A DNA stretch of 64,000 nucleotides, taken from the NCBI GenBank assembly GCA_947259075.1, contig CAMYKQ010000062.1, positions 1-64,000 of the forward strand, in the 5' to 3' direction. This DNA is from an uncultured Gammaproteobacteria bacterium (GTDB lineage: Bacteria > Pseudomonadota > Gammaproteobacteria > DRLM01). This document shows positions 36,933 through 46,345 of this stretch, piece after piece (position 1 is the stretch's first letter; every line of letters begins with the position of its first letter). The translations under genes were made by a program, and so were the position numbers. The notes under the pieces are model-generated. The model was given only the letters and a program-made list of their open reading frames with translations, made no database searches and was not told the DNA's origin.

Positions 36933-38075
36933 TCAGGCAGATATCAGTTCAACCGCGTGTTCAAGCTGCGCCCGCGTGGTATAAAAATGCGGCGAGTAGC
37001 GCACCCCGCCACCGCGCGCGGCGCAGACCACGCCTTGGTCCATGAGCCGGCGCCACAAGGCGGCACTGTCGCTGCCTTCACGGCGGAAGGTGACAATGCC
37101 GGCATGACGCTCCACCTGCGTGGGTGAGAGGAGGGTTACGCCGGCCACGCTACGCAATCGTTCGATTAAAAAAGTGGCGTTGTCCATCACCCCTTGCGCG
37201 ACGCGCGGCATACCCATCTCCAATAACAGCGAGAGGCTGGCGTGCAAGGCGTGTATGCCGAGCATATTGGGGCTGCCGCATTCGAAGCGCCGCGCCGAGC
37301 GCGCCGCTTGCCACTCGAGCCGGTCGTAATCGCCGAGTTGCTCGACCATATGCCAGCCGTATTGATGCAGGCGCAGCGCTTCGCGCCGTTCCGCGCGGCA
37401 ATAAAACACCGCGAGACCCTCGGGGCCGAGCAGCCATTTGTGACCGTCGGCGACGACGAAGTCGGCATATACGGCCTGCACGTCCAGCGGCAAGGCGCCG
37501 AGGCTTTGAATCGCGTCGATGCAAAACAAGACGCCGCGTGCGCGGCAAAACGCGCCGATGCGCGCCAGGTCCATGCGCAGGCCGCTGGCGTATTGCACCG
37601 AGCTGATGGCGAGCAGGCGGGTGCGGCTATCGACGCAGTCGAATAGGGCCTGCTCCGGGTCACCGCCCAGTACGGCTTGGCGGCACTCCACGCCCAGTTC
37701 GCGCAAGGATTCCCAGACGATGCGGTTGGAGGGAAATTCCTGATTGCTGATGACGACATTGTCACCCGCTTGCCACGGCAGGCCGTAGGCGATCACGGAC
37801 AGACCTTCCGAGGTGTTTTTGAGAAGCGCGATATCCTCCACGGACGGGGCATTGAGCAACTGCCGCAGTTGCTCGCGCAACTCAATTTCAATCTTGAGCC
37901 AGCGGGGATAATGCCGCGCGCCCAGCGCGCTGTTCTCCTCGGCGAAGCGGCATACCGCCTCCGCCGTGCGCCGTGGCCAGGGTGCGACCGCGGCGTGATT
38001 CAAATAGACGATGCCCGCGCTCAGTGGGAATTCGTGACTGTAATCCGTGGGGGAGGGTGATTTTATATCAGGCAT
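36933..38075 (-). CDS. PLP-dependent class V aminotransferase family protein
   Basis: 380 residues. Pattern of cysteine-desulfurase-like class V enzymes: YLNHAAVAPWPRRTAEAV, LLKNTSEGLSVIAYGLPW, NQEFPSNRIVWESL, ISSVQYASGLRMDLARIGA, CIDAIQSLGALPLD, and the PLP-lysine site VADGHKWLLGPEG. RFECGSPNMLGIHALHASL also fits. No catalytic Cys loop typical of IscS is evident, so it may be an isopenicillin-N-epimerase-like or kynureninase-like aminotransferase/lyase. Downstream of the M1 peptidase by 36 bases on the same strand. Confidence 0.85.
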   Translation of the reverse strand: MPDIKSPSPTDYSHEFPLSAGIVYLNHAAVAPWPRRTAEAVCRFAEENSALGARHYPRWLKIEIELREQLRQLLNAPSVEDIALLKNTSEGLSVIAYGLPWQAGDNVVISNQEFPSNRIVWESLRELGVECRQAVLGGDPEQALFDCVDSRTRLLAISSVQYASGLRMDLARIGAFCRARGVLFCIDAIQSLGALPLDVQAVYADFVVADGHKWLLGPEGLAVFYCRAERREALRLHQYGWHMVEQLGDYDRLEWQAARSARRFECGSPNMLGIHALHASLSLLLEMGMPRVAQGVMDNATFLIERLRSVAGVTLLSPTQVERHAGIVTFRREGSDSAALWRRLMDQGVVCAARGGGVRYSPHFYTTRAQLEHAVELISA

Positions 38076-38111
38076 GGCGCGTCGCGATGAGTGATTGCGG
38101 ATGAATGAAGC

Positions 38112-40280
38112 TCATTTCTTGCCCGTCGTGAGCAGCGCGCTCAAGGCCGGTCGAGATTTATGCGGTGCCGCGAGCGCGGTTGCGATTATGCCATCGGCTT
38201 GCGTCACCGCGATATTCAGCGGCGAGTCGTTGACCCGCCATTGGCCCTTTAAAAAATTATCGGGGGCATCACCGCGAAAAGCCAAGTAACTGGTGTTGCC
38301 GTAATGCGGCAGTTTGCGCGCGAGTCCGGCGAAGGCGGCTTGATTATCGCAGCCCAGCCACATTAATACCGGCGCGGCTTTGCGCCGCGCACTCAACACC
38401 ACGGCGTGCTCATCGCGCCGCAGATCCTGTCCCGCGATGTGTACTCCCGTGTCACTGATGAGCACGCCGCCACTGGAAAGCGCCACGCGCAACGCGTCTT
38501 GAAAGCGGTTCTCCCAGCCGAACAGCCACACCGCGCTGTCTTTTGGCAGCTCGCCAAGTTTGTCGTCCCAAACGAGGCTGATTTGTTCGCCGCTGCTCGC
38601 CCAGATCTGCGCCAAATGCTGATACGCCTCGCGCGCCGCCGGCGGCGCGGCGGCGGGTAAGACGATGGTCAAATGCTCCGCTCCCAGTGCTTCACTGAGC
38701 GTAGGCGGCAATTCTTCCGCGGCTAGACGCCGGAAGACATCGAAGTCTGGATCCACTTCGACCCGCCACGGCCGGGCCGGCACCCGCAATTTAACGACGC
38801 TGCTTTTGCCGTCCACGGTGATAGTGCGCAGCAGCGCTTCATCGTGGCCATCGAGGGTGATGGCGATGGGCAGATTGAGCAGGTAGGCCGCGCCAGCTTG
38901 AGTTTGTTCCACGGTGAGTTCAAGTTGATAGTCTTCAGCTTGCGCCGTGGCGCGCGCCGCCGTGATCCGCAGCGCGGGCGCGCCGCTGCGTTGCAAGCCT
39001 TGTTCAAAGAAGGTTTGCAAGGACGCACCCGCCTGTTTTTCGAAGGCGGCGCGCAGTTCGCGCCAAGAGGCCGTCTTGAATTTCTGCTCACTGTAAAAAT
39101 GTTGCAGCGCGGCGATGAAAGCGGCATCGCCCAGTTGCAGACGCAGCGCGTGAAATAACATCAAGGCCTTGTCGTAGCCGATGGCTTGACTGGCGCCGCT
39201 GTGGCGGGCGCGGAATTCACCGAGCGGAAAATCACGTTCCGCGGCGACGTAATTGGTGTAACGCAGCAAGGCGTCACGGCGGTAGGCCGGGCCCTCGCCG
39301 TTTTGTTCTTTCAATAGATGATCGGCGAGATAGGCGGTCAAACCTTCCGCCCAATTGCCGCCGCGGTAATCCACGTAGACGCCATTGCCCCACCAGTTGT
39401 GCACTATTTCGTGGGGGAAGGAGCTGCGCAAGATGAACGGCAAACGTATCACTTGCGGGCCGAGTAGGGTGAACGAGGGCATGCCGTAGCCGGATTCCCA
39501 GGTGTTTTCCACGAGGGCGAATTTGGCGTAAGGGTAGGGACCGATCAAGCGGCTGTAGAGGTCGATATATTCGGTCATGGCCGCGAGATAGCGTTCGGCG
39601 AGTGCGGCGTCAGGCTGGCGCAGCAGCACCAGCGTGCTCACCGCGCCGCTGCTGTGTTGATATGCGTGATAGCGGTTGGCGATGAGGTAGATTTCTTCCT
39701 GCGGCTGCGTTTCTTCCCAGCGAACGCGGCTGCCGTGTTCGTCCGTCTCTTGCGTGACCCGCGCGCCTTGACTGATCGCGGACCAGCCGGCGGGCAATTG
39801 GACTTCCAGCGAAAAACTCACGGGCTGATCGTTCAATTGCGGGTACCAATAACTATTGCCGTCCAAATACACGCCTGCGCCGCCGATGAAACCGCGAGTG
39901 GCCTCTAAATTGTGACCGAGACCGCTGGCGAGTTCTTGCAGCGGATGATCAATCTTGCCTTCATAGCTGAGGGTGATGATGCCCTGCGGCGGAATTTTCG
40001 TGAGTGTGTAACGCTTAAGACCGTGCGCCGTCGCGCCGGGGCTGAGCTGCAACGGCGGATCGGCTTGGGTGATGCTGAGCTGCGGATGTAAGTCCAGTGT
40101 CCACTCGCGCGATCTGCCCTCCACCGCGGGCGGTAAATGAATGATGTCGCTGACGCTGATCCGGCCCTTGTCCGGCGTGAGTTTTACGCGCAGCTCGTGA
40201 TGGATGAGGGAGTCCGCCAGGGCCAGGCCGGGGACGGAGAGCCATAGTGTGAACGCGCAAAATACTCGAAGCATCATCAT
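38112..40280 (-). CDS. M1-family metallopeptidase, exported
   Basis: 722 residues with a signal peptide (CAFTLWLSVPGLALADS). Zinc site: HEIVH at 290-294 and the third ligand in NWAEGLT (E312), giving HExxH with 17 residues before Glu, one fewer than in classical M1 enzymes; I recall this spacing from the M1 subgroup with NWWGNGVYVDY and GNW-x-EGLT. The Glu-rich GAMEN motif of aminopeptidases is replaced by YGMPSFTLLG. Likely a periplasmic peptidase or peptidase-like protein. The C-terminal 170 residues form a domain of unknown function. Confidence 0.85.
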   Translation of the reverse strand: MMMLRVFCAFTLWLSVPGLALADSLIHHELRVKLTPDKGRISVSDIIHLPPAVEGRSREWTLDLHPQLSITQADPPLQLSPGATAHGLKRYTLTKIPPQGIITLSYEGKIDHPLQELASGLGHNLEATRGFIGGAGVYLDGNSYWYPQLNDQPVSFSLEVQLPAGWSAISQGARVTQETDEHGSRVRWEETQPQEEIYLIANRYHAYQHSSGAVSTLVLLRQPDAALAERYLAAMTEYIDLYSRLIGPYPYAKFALVENTWESGYGMPSFTLLGPQVIRLPFILRSSFPHEIVHNWWGNGVYVDYRGGNWAEGLTAYLADHLLKEQNGEGPAYRRDALLRYTNYVAAERDFPLGEFRARHSGASQAIGYDKALMLFHALRLQLGDAAFIAALQHFYSEQKFKTASWRELRAAFEKQAGASLQTFFEQGLQRSGAPALRITAARATAQAEDYQLELTVEQTQAGAAYLLNLPIAITLDGHDEALLRTITVDGKSSVVKLRVPARPWRVEVDPDFDVFRRLAAEELPPTLSEALGAEHLTIVLPAAAPPAAREAYQHLAQIWASSGEQISLVWDDKLGELPKDSAVWLFGWENRFQDALRVALSSGGVLISDTGVHIAGQDLRRDEHAVVLSARRKAAPVLMWLGCDNQAAFAGLARKLPHYGNTSYLAFRGDAPDNFLKGQWRVNDSPLNIAVTQADGIIATALAAPHKSRPALSALLTTGKK

Positions 40281-40519
40281 CCTTTGCCTTGTAAGGGTTG
40301 ATAATTCGCGGACATCATACCCCCTCTCAAGGCCGCTGTAGAGCGCAGTCGCGGCTTGCAGTCCGAACTTCGCGCGGTCACACTAGGCGCTCGCGGCACG
40401 CCGGTGCCCAGCGGAGTTGCGCAAGCGGAAAGAGTGGCGGCCATTGCGCCGTGGCTATGATGGCCTAGATAGCGATCTAACTATTTCAGTAGTGGTTTAT
40501 TCTTTGAGTTGAGGTTCCC

Positions 40520-41341
40520 ATGAAAAAAACGATCAGCGCCATACTCATGAGTATGATGTTTGGCTTGTCGGGCGCGGCTGCGGCGGCGGTCAGTGAGGGT
40601 GGTGCGGCGGAGCCCTTGCCGCCGGAATTACAGCGTTTGCAACAACAGGCGGTTCAAGGTGATGTGGCGGCGGAGACCGAGTTGGGCACCGCTTTTTTGT
40701 TGGGCAGGGGCACGGAGAAGGATTATGGGCAGGCGCGAAAATGGCTGACGCAGGCGGCGGAGAAGGATAATGCGGTAGCCCAGGCCTTGCTCGGTTATCT
40801 CTACCGCGATGGCTTGGGTGTCGAACGCGATGCCGCCGCCGCGGTACGGTGGTATAAAGCGGCGGCGGCGCAAGGGCATGTGAGCGCGCAAACCAATCTG
40901 GCTTTGTTATATAAAAATGGTGACGGGGTCGCGCAAAATTACGGCGAGGCCCTGGCCTGGTTCGAGAAAGCCGCCAAGCAGGGTGATACCTACGCGCAAG
41001 GTAACTTGGGCTTGATGTATGAAGAGGCGTTGGGCAGCGCGCGCGACTATGTTAAAGCGGCGTATTGGTTCACCCAGGCGGCGGAACACAGTCATGAGCC
41101 GTCACAGCGCAAGCTCGCCCACCTTTTTGAGACGGGGCAAGGTGTGCCGCAAGATGATGTGAAGGCGTATATGTGGTATGCCATCGCCGGCGTGTGGGAG
41201 GACGGTGATACCTTGGCGATGGATGACCCGCGCTTGAAGCTCAGCGCGCGCATGACGGCCGAACAGATTGAAGAGGCCAACCAGCTCGCCGCCGCGTGGT
41301 GGGAAAAGCACTTCAAGAGTGACGCCGGCGCTGTCCCTTGA
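40520..41341 (+). CDS. Secreted Sel1-repeat protein
   Basis: 273 residues with a signal peptide (SAILMSMMFGLSGAAAAAVS). About five Sel1/TPR-like repeats between residues 45 and 220, recognisable by units such as AQALLGYLYRDGLGVERDAA, AQTNLALLYKNGDGVAQNYG and AQGNLGLMYEEALGSARDYV. Sel1 proteins are periplasmic or surface scaffolds that bind other proteins. GAGG precedes the ATG. A strong hairpin follows the stop. Confidence 0.88.
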   Translation: MKKTISAILMSMMFGLSGAAAAAVSEGGAAEPLPPELQRLQQQAVQGDVAAETELGTAFLLGRGTEKDYGQARKWLTQAAEKDNAVAQALLGYLYRDGLGVERDAAAAVRWYKAAAAQGHVSAQTNLALLYKNGDGVAQNYGEALAWFEKAAKQGDTYAQGNLGLMYEEALGSARDYVKAAYWFTQAAEHSHEPSQRKLAHLFETGQGVPQDDVKAYMWYAIAGVWEDGDTLAMDDPRLKLSARMTAEQIEEANQLAAAWWEKHFKSDAGAVP

Positions 41342-41347
41342 TTGAAC

Positions 41348-41378
41348 TCAGCCCGCGGCGGTGAACGCCGCGGGCTGA
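41348..41378. terminator. Bidirectional terminator between convergent genes
   Basis: TCAGCCCGCGGCG (41348-41360) pairs perfectly with CGCCGCGGGCTGA (41366-41378), loop GTGAA. It lies between the Sel1 gene and a convergent small gene. Confidence 0.75.
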
Positions 41379-41380
41379 AA

Positions 41381-41620
41381 TCAAGCCAGTAGTATTTTGC
41401 ACATATCCGGTTTGCGGCAGACCGTCTCGTAGGCTTTGTCGTAGAGACGTTCCTTGCCGCGGCGGGTGCACTCCGCATAGACCAGATCGAGCATGGCATG
41501 AGAATCCGCGCGGGGATTACTCAGGTGCGCCATCGACATGCATACACAGCGTTGGACATAGCGAATTAACTCGCTCTCTTTAGAAATTTCAAGTGCATCA
41601 CGGAACTCATCTAGATTCAT
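41381..41620 (-). CDS. Small conserved-looking hypothetical protein
   Basis: 79 residues, mostly helical and charged (NLDEFRDALEISKESELIRY, YDKAYETVCRKPDMCKILLA), with four cysteines in total. GAGGG lies seven bases before the ATG. No family recognised; no signal or membrane segment. Ends against the bidirectional terminator, which supports it being a real transcription unit. Confidence 0.6.
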   Translation of the reverse strand: MNLDEFRDALEISKESELIRYVQRCVCMSMAHLSNPRADSHAMLDLVYAECTRRGKERLYDKAYETVCRKPDMCKILLA

Positions 41621-41766
41621 ATCGAGCCCTCATTCGCTTAACTACACACAGGCCTAAGCACAGGATCGACATGTCCATGTCCAGACGCATGGCGCCTAAT
41701 TTTACAGTTCTCCTAGTACTCTATTCTTCGGCAGTGGCAGCTAAATCTTGAAACACAATCGCGTTG

Positions 41767-43296
41767 TCAGTTTGATGGGGTAGTTGCGGAGAAGTTTCGT
41801 TCAATGAGAAAGGGTTCATCGAAATGGCGGCGGCCGACGAAGGCGGTGGCGTGATGGCCCCATTGCCGCATCGCGCCGGGACTGGCGATGCCCATGGGCC
41901 ACAAGAACCAGCGTTCGCCGCGTGCGGTGCCGGGTACCAACCCCTTATCGGCGAACAGGCTGCGCCGTCCGCCTTGCGGTGCGGGTAGAGAGCGCAGGCC
42001 GTCATAAGGTTCAAAGCGGTACGGTATGCCCGCCGTCGGCGTTTCATCGGGCAGCAGCTGCAGGAGATAATGCTTCCCGGCGCTGACACGGATACGCAGC
42101 CGTTGCGCGGCGGCGAGCGGCGGCGCGCTTTGCGGGATTAGGATGGGCTCTTGATACAGACGCCGCTCGTCTTTGGGCCGCAATGCGGCGCTGGGAAAAA
42201 ACTGGTGATAACAGCCGCAGGGGTGCATGCTGTCATACAGCAATACACGGCCGTCTTCGTCGAGCGTTACCCGCCAGTACAGCCCATCGAGCGCGCCCGA
42301 TAAGATATCCAGCGGTCCCTCAGCGGGGCGCGCCGCGAACCAAATAATGTAATTCAATTGCAGTAAAATACGGCCGCCGAAGCGGGTATAAGAGACGTGG
42401 GTGTAACTCAGGGCCTGCGAGCTATCAAACTGCGGCGCCTGAGATGTACCCCAAAACGGCTGGCCCGGCCGGTCATTGTCATCCACCGTGTCGAGCTCCC
42501 ATACGGGTGCGTAACGATTAAAGAGCATGGTGAGTTGTTCGGCGTTAAGCACGGGAATGTCCAGCGGATCACGCGCGGCACGCAACATGACCGCCACCTC
42601 ATCAGCGCTCAGGCTAGGTGGCGCGGGCGGGAGATAAACCTGCCATAGGCCTTGGGCGGCGGGATGCGCCGTGGCAAATTGGGCGCGCACACTGTCCTGC
42701 CAGTGGCTGACGGCGGCGCGCACCACCAAGGCGCTGAGCGGATAGAGTCCAGCCACGCGTTGCAGTAGCCGGTAACTATCCGGTACCGTCGCCGCCGCGA
42801 GCAGTGCTTGTTTTTCCGTGTTATCGCTAAGCCGCGCGCGCAGCAAGCGCCCGGCGCATTCGCTGATCGTCTCCAATACGGGGGCGGCTAACGGCGCGGA
42901 TTGCAGCAGCGCGTCTTGGACGGCGCTAGGCAGATTGGCGTATTCAAAGCGCCGCGCGTCTTGATCTAAATCACGCAGGTGGTGGACCCAAGCCGCGAAT
43001 TTTGCTTCATCATCAGCATGCGGCGCCAGGGAGGCGAGCAGACGATTGACGCGCAGATAAGGGAAGCCCGCAATGGCCGGGGCTTGGTAGTCGCGGGCGT
43101 GGTGTTGCGCCGTGAGCGCATCAAAGCGGTCGATATAGACCCGGCACGCCTGTAACGGGTCGGCCATGGGCGTATTGAGCACGCTTTTTTGCGTGGCGCA
43201 GGCCGATAAGCTGAGTAATAAAATGAGAGCGGCAAGCAGCCGCGGCCTGTATTCGTCGTGAACCGCCGTGAAAAAGGCGGGGCGCATTTTTATCAT
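41767..43296 (-). CDS. Predicted lipoprotein of unknown function
   Basis: 509 residues. A type II signal peptide (RLLAALILLLSLSACA) gives a lipobox with Cys33, preceded by a 19-residue basic leader; a start closer to the hydrophobic stretch is possible. The body has no family I recognise. Segments such as SYTRFGGRILLQLNYIIWFA and DGLYWRVTLDEDGRVLLYDSMHPCGCYHQ look like a folded, possibly metal-binding domain (CGCYH). Probably outer-membrane-anchored. Stands alone, divergent from the cytochrome gene. Confidence 0.7.
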   Translation of the reverse strand: MIKMRPAFFTAVHDEYRPRLLAALILLLSLSACATQKSVLNTPMADPLQACRVYIDRFDALTAQHHARDYQAPAIAGFPYLRVNRLLASLAPHADDEAKFAAWVHHLRDLDQDARRFEYANLPSAVQDALLQSAPLAAPVLETISECAGRLLRARLSDNTEKQALLAAATVPDSYRLLQRVAGLYPLSALVVRAAVSHWQDSVRAQFATAHPAAQGLWQVYLPPAPPSLSADEVAVMLRAARDPLDIPVLNAEQLTMLFNRYAPVWELDTVDDNDRPGQPFWGTSQAPQFDSSQALSYTHVSYTRFGGRILLQLNYIIWFAARPAEGPLDILSGALDGLYWRVTLDEDGRVLLYDSMHPCGCYHQFFPSAALRPKDERRLYQEPILIPQSAPPLAAAQRLRIRVSAGKHYLLQLLPDETPTAGIPYRFEPYDGLRSLPAPQGGRRSLFADKGLVPGTARGERWFLWPMGIASPGAMRQWGHHATAFVGRRHFDEPFLIERNFSATTPSN

Positions 43297-43500
43297 CGCT
43301 GTTCTATGCTCTCAATAGTGGGGCAGGCGGCTCACTTAAATTGCTTTAAGCGCGGCTGACCCGGGCGGAGCAAGGCGCTTCTGTCCTCTCCGGCCGCCTG
43401 CCACGCATAAAGTATTTTTAACGTGGGCCGACTGTGGAGTAAGCTGCGGTATTCCGCTGCACCTGCTGTCCGGCCGCGAAACCTCATGAGACTGGCAAAC

Positions 43501-44073
43501 ATGAAAAACCTTAACAAAAATTCAATAGGCGCGGCGTTCATTGCGTTATTTGCCATGTTCGTTGCTGGGACGGCGCTTGCGGAAAAGCCGGAGATCGCGG
43601 CGCCGCTGACACCGCTCGCCGAAGATGGTATTCACGACCCGGCTAATCCGGCGATAACGACCCTGCAAGACCCCGTCGAGTCTATGAGTGCCTTCCCTAA
43701 AGACCGCCGTGGGGAAGTGCAGTGGGTCGAGTCGTTGAATAAAGGGGTGATCACGCCGCGCAAATTCCTCACCGGTGACACGGGTGAAGGCGAGGAGTTG
43801 AAAGAGCTGGATTTGGATATCATCTTGAAAAATACCGCGCAGATGCCCCATGTGCGTTTTCCGCATTTGGCCCATACCCGCTGGCTGGCGTGCAGCAATT
43901 GCCATTCGGAAATATTTTTACCGAAGGCCGGCGCTAATCCCATCAGCATGGAAAAGATTTTGAAAGGGGAATTCTGCGGCCGCTGCCACGATAAAGTATC
44001 GTTCGCGTTGTGGGCGTGCGAGCGTTGCCACAGCGTACCACACCCCGGTTCACCTCCCGCGTGGTGGAAGTAA
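43501..44073 (+). CDS. c7-type triheme cytochrome
   Basis: 190 residues from the ATG at 43501, which starts a good signal peptide (IGAAFIALFAMFVAGTALAE); longer in-frame starts are unlikely. Three CxxCH haem sites: C131/C134/H135 (CSNCH), C159/C162/H163 (CGRCH), C173/C176/H177 (CERCH), with extra His upstream (PHVRFPHLAH) as axial ligands. This matches the c(7)-type triheme domain family. A periplasmic electron carrier; partners are not in the window, so the pathway served is unknown. Confidence 0.9.
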   Translation: MKNLNKNSIGAAFIALFAMFVAGTALAEKPEIAAPLTPLAEDGIHDPANPAITTLQDPVESMSAFPKDRRGEVQWVESLNKGVITPRKFLTGDTGEGEELKELDLDIILKNTAQMPHVRFPHLAHTRWLACSNCHSEIFLPKAGANPISMEKILKGEFCGRCHDKVSFALWACERCHSVPHPGSPPAWWK

Positions 44074-44112
44074 GGGGCTGACGCAGGCGAGGGCGCACGC
44101 TCTACGGCTTAT

Positions 44113-44418
44113 TCAATCAAGCCGGTCTACATCGTCCAAGGGGCTTGACCAATCTTCCGGCCGCATCACGCCATCGCTATAACCTAGGTCGTCCTTTTCA
44201 ATATCGTCGAAAGGCGCGGACCAATCCTTGGGCGCGACCGCGGGCGTGATCTCGAGCATACGCCAGGTGTCCATATCGTACTCTTCCAGTTCGCCATCGT
44301 AGAACTGAACTTCAATCGTGCCTTCATCTTCGTCCACGGCGACGATTTCAAATGATTGGCCGAGGGAGTTCTTGTACCAATCCCCCACGGCGGGCTGATA
44401 AAGATTGTCCTCCATCAT
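44113..44418 (-). CDS. DUF6763 family protein
   Basis: 101 residues from the ATG at 44418, preceded by GGAGGG; an ATG at 44439 adds seven residues but lacks a ribosome site. PAVGDWYKNSLGQSFEIVAV, IEVQFYDGELEEYDMDTW and two EDW/DW segments near the C-terminus fit DUF6763, a small acidic family restricted to gammaproteobacteria as I recall. Function unknown. Confidence 0.75.
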   Translation of the reverse strand: MMEDNLYQPAVGDWYKNSLGQSFEIVAVDEDEGTIEVQFYDGELEEYDMDTWRMLEITPAVAPKDWSAPFDDIEKDDLGYSDGVMRPEDWSSPLDDVDRLD

Positions 44419-44457
44419 GGGCTGCCCTCCATTTTGCATCTGCCAATAGGCGGCTAT

Positions 44458-44629
44458 CTAGGAGCCTGTCGGACTTGGGGCTGATCTACTGTGCCGGTGG
44501 GAAAGCGGTCCATTTTCCCGATCTTTTTCGTCAAATAGCGACGGCTATTATTCTCCTCGAACGATCGAAAAACTGGCCTCGCCCTCCCGCGCGGCTCGCT
44601 ACGATCGCCCAAGTCCGACAGGCTCCTAG
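44458..44629. mobile_element. MITE-like element with 22-bp inverted repeats
   Basis: The 22 bases at 44458-44479 (starting CTAGGAGCCTGTCGGACTTG) are perfectly repeated inverted at 44608-44629. The 172-bp unit has no transposase and no real ORF. The outer CTAG at both ends may belong to the repeat or be a target duplication. It sits between the DUF6763 and Hsp20 genes and may depend on a transposase encoded elsewhere. Confidence 0.75.
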
Positions 44630-44771
44630 GGACTAATGCTAACGCCATTACGCTCTTGATGCACCACATTGATTACGCTTTACCCTCCCTCTTATCTTGT
44701 ATTGCTTTTATCAGAAAAAGGACTTAAATATAACTGTGGATTGTTAGTAAATTTATCAAGGAGAACCCGCT

Positions 44772-45275
44772 ATGACAGCCAAGAAATCAGCCATCACGGA
44801 AAAATTCAACCCCGAATTGAGCCGCGGCGGTTCCGCGCTGGCGCCCTTCGATGAAATGGATCGCTTGTTCGACAACTTTTTTCCAGCCAGCTGGCCTCGC
44901 ATGTCGCGGCTGAGCTGGCCGCGCTGGGCCGGGGCTATGCCGCAGTTGGAGGGTAAGTTGCCCGCCGTGGATGTCGTTGACCGTGAAGAGCAGATCATCG
45001 TCCGCGCCGAAATTCCCGGTATCAATAAGGACGATATCGAGGTTTCGATCAACGGCAATATGATGAGCATCCGCGGCAGCAGCCGGCGCGAGGAAAAGAA
45101 GGAAGAGGGTGAATACTATCGCCGGGAGATTTATCAAGGTGCCTTCTCCCGCAGCCTGAGCCTGCCAGCGGAAGTGGACAGCAGCAAAGCCAAGGCGACG
45201 TTTAAAGACGGTGTTTTGGAGGTCAGTGTGCCTAAATTGACACCTTCCAAGCGACGGTCCATTAAAGTCGATTAA
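44772..45275 (+). CDS. Small heat-shock protein, Hsp20/IbpA family
   Basis: 167 residues with AAGGAGAA before the ATG. The alpha-crystallin domain spans about residues 60-160: LPAVDVVDREEQIIVRAEIP, GINKDDIEVSINGNMMSIRG, YYRREIYQGAFSRSLSLP, VDSSKAKATFKDGVLEVSVP and KRRSIKVD. Forms oligomers that hold unfolding proteins. No clear heat-shock promoter was seen upstream. Confidence 0.95.
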   Translation: MTAKKSAITEKFNPELSRGGSALAPFDEMDRLFDNFFPASWPRMSRLSWPRWAGAMPQLEGKLPAVDVVDREEQIIVRAEIPGINKDDIEVSINGNMMSIRGSSRREEKKEEGEYYRREIYQGAFSRSLSLPAEVDSSKAKATFKDGVLEVSVPKLTPSKRRSIKVD

Positions 45276-45333
45276 GCCGTACGGTAACCCGCATTATTTA
45301 TAACTCACTACCCGGAAGTACGAAGGTTAACAG

Positions 45334-45364
45334 CGCTCGCGGCAGCCAGTCTGCTCCGCGAGCG
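45334..45364 (+). terminator. Hairpin after hsp20
   Basis: CGCTCGCGG (45334-45342) pairs with CCGCGAGCG (45356-45364). No T run follows, so termination strength is uncertain. Confidence 0.35.
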
Positions 45365-45441
45365 TGTCACGGATTGATTTTTGTTTTGCTAAAGCCAGTC
45401 CGTCATACTGGTGATCCATATTAGCGTGAAGTCTATTTTCC

Positions 45442-46224
45442 GTGGAGTTCGTTTTTCTCCTCTACCCTCTTGTGGGTCTGCTTAGCGGTGTGCTGGCGGG
45501 TTTGCTCGGCATAGGCGGCGGACTGATCATCGTGCCCGCGTTGTTGTTGATTCTGCCTTTGCACGGCGTGTCCGCCGCCAGTTCGATGCATGTGGCGGTC
45601 GCTACCTCCTTGGCTACGGTCATCATGACCGCGCTGGTCGCCAGTTACGCGCAACATCGCCGGGGCGCGGTGCAGTGGCGTATCGTTTCGCGCATGGGTC
45701 TGGGTTTGGCGCTTGGGGCGGGCAGTGGTGCCCTGGTAGCGGACGCCTTGCCGGCGGAAATCCTGCGCGCTTGTTTTGGGGTGTTCGCCCTGTTCGCCGC
45801 CGTGCATATGATCTTACACAGCCGCGTCACCGCAGCTGCGCGCCCGCTCGCTTGGCCCGCATTATTGGGTGCGGGTGCGCTCATCGGTCATCTCTCTGCG
45901 ATTGTGGGTATCGGAGGCGGGACCATGACGGTGCCCTTTCTGCGCTGGCGTGGATTGACGCTGACTCGAGCGGTGGCCACCTCTTCAGCCTGCGGTCTAG
46001 CGATTGCTTTGGGCGGCAGCTTGGGTTTTGTGCTCCTCCATGAGGGGATGCGGGGGTATATGGCGGGGTATATTCACTGGCCCGCCGCCTTGGGTATTGG
46101 GCTGAGCAGTGTCCTCGCCGCACCTTTAGGGGTGCGTTTGACGCACAGCATCTCGACGGTGGTTTTAAGCCGTATCTTCTCGATTTTTCTAGTGATCGTT
46201 GGTCTTTATCTCTTGCTCGACTGA
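45442..46224 (+). CDS. TauE/SafE-family membrane exporter
   Basis: 260 residues from a GTG, with about eight hydrophobic segments and the glycine-rich motifs of the family: GVLAGLLGIGGGLIIVPALL in the first half and IVGIGGGTMTVPFLRWRGL in the second, each followed by a conserved ATS region. Such proteins export sulfite, sulfoacetate or related anions; the substrate is not predictable here. No Shine-Dalgarno is evident, so the start is a best guess. Confidence 0.88.
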   Translation: MEFVFLLYPLVGLLSGVLAGLLGIGGGLIIVPALLLILPLHGVSAASSMHVAVATSLATVIMTALVASYAQHRRGAVQWRIVSRMGLGLALGAGSGALVADALPAEILRACFGVFALFAAVHMILHSRVTAAARPLAWPALLGAGALIGHLSAIVGIGGGTMTVPFLRWRGLTLTRAVATSSACGLAIALGGSLGFVLLHEGMRGYMAGYIHWPAALGIGLSSVLAAPLGVRLTHSISTVVLSRIFSIFLVIVGLYLLLD

Positions 46225-46345
46225 TTCGCCGCCCCGGGTTCCCATCCTGTGATTTGGGTCACAGTCTCCGCAGGTCACCGTTTTTAGAATGCCTCAACTG
46301 GCCGATAGCCAGTACGAGACCGTACTAAATTCATGAGGTGTCATT

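Noticed and set aside
44454-44669. 71-codon minus-strand frame across the MITE
   Set aside because: Lies within the inverted-repeat element; no transposase motif.
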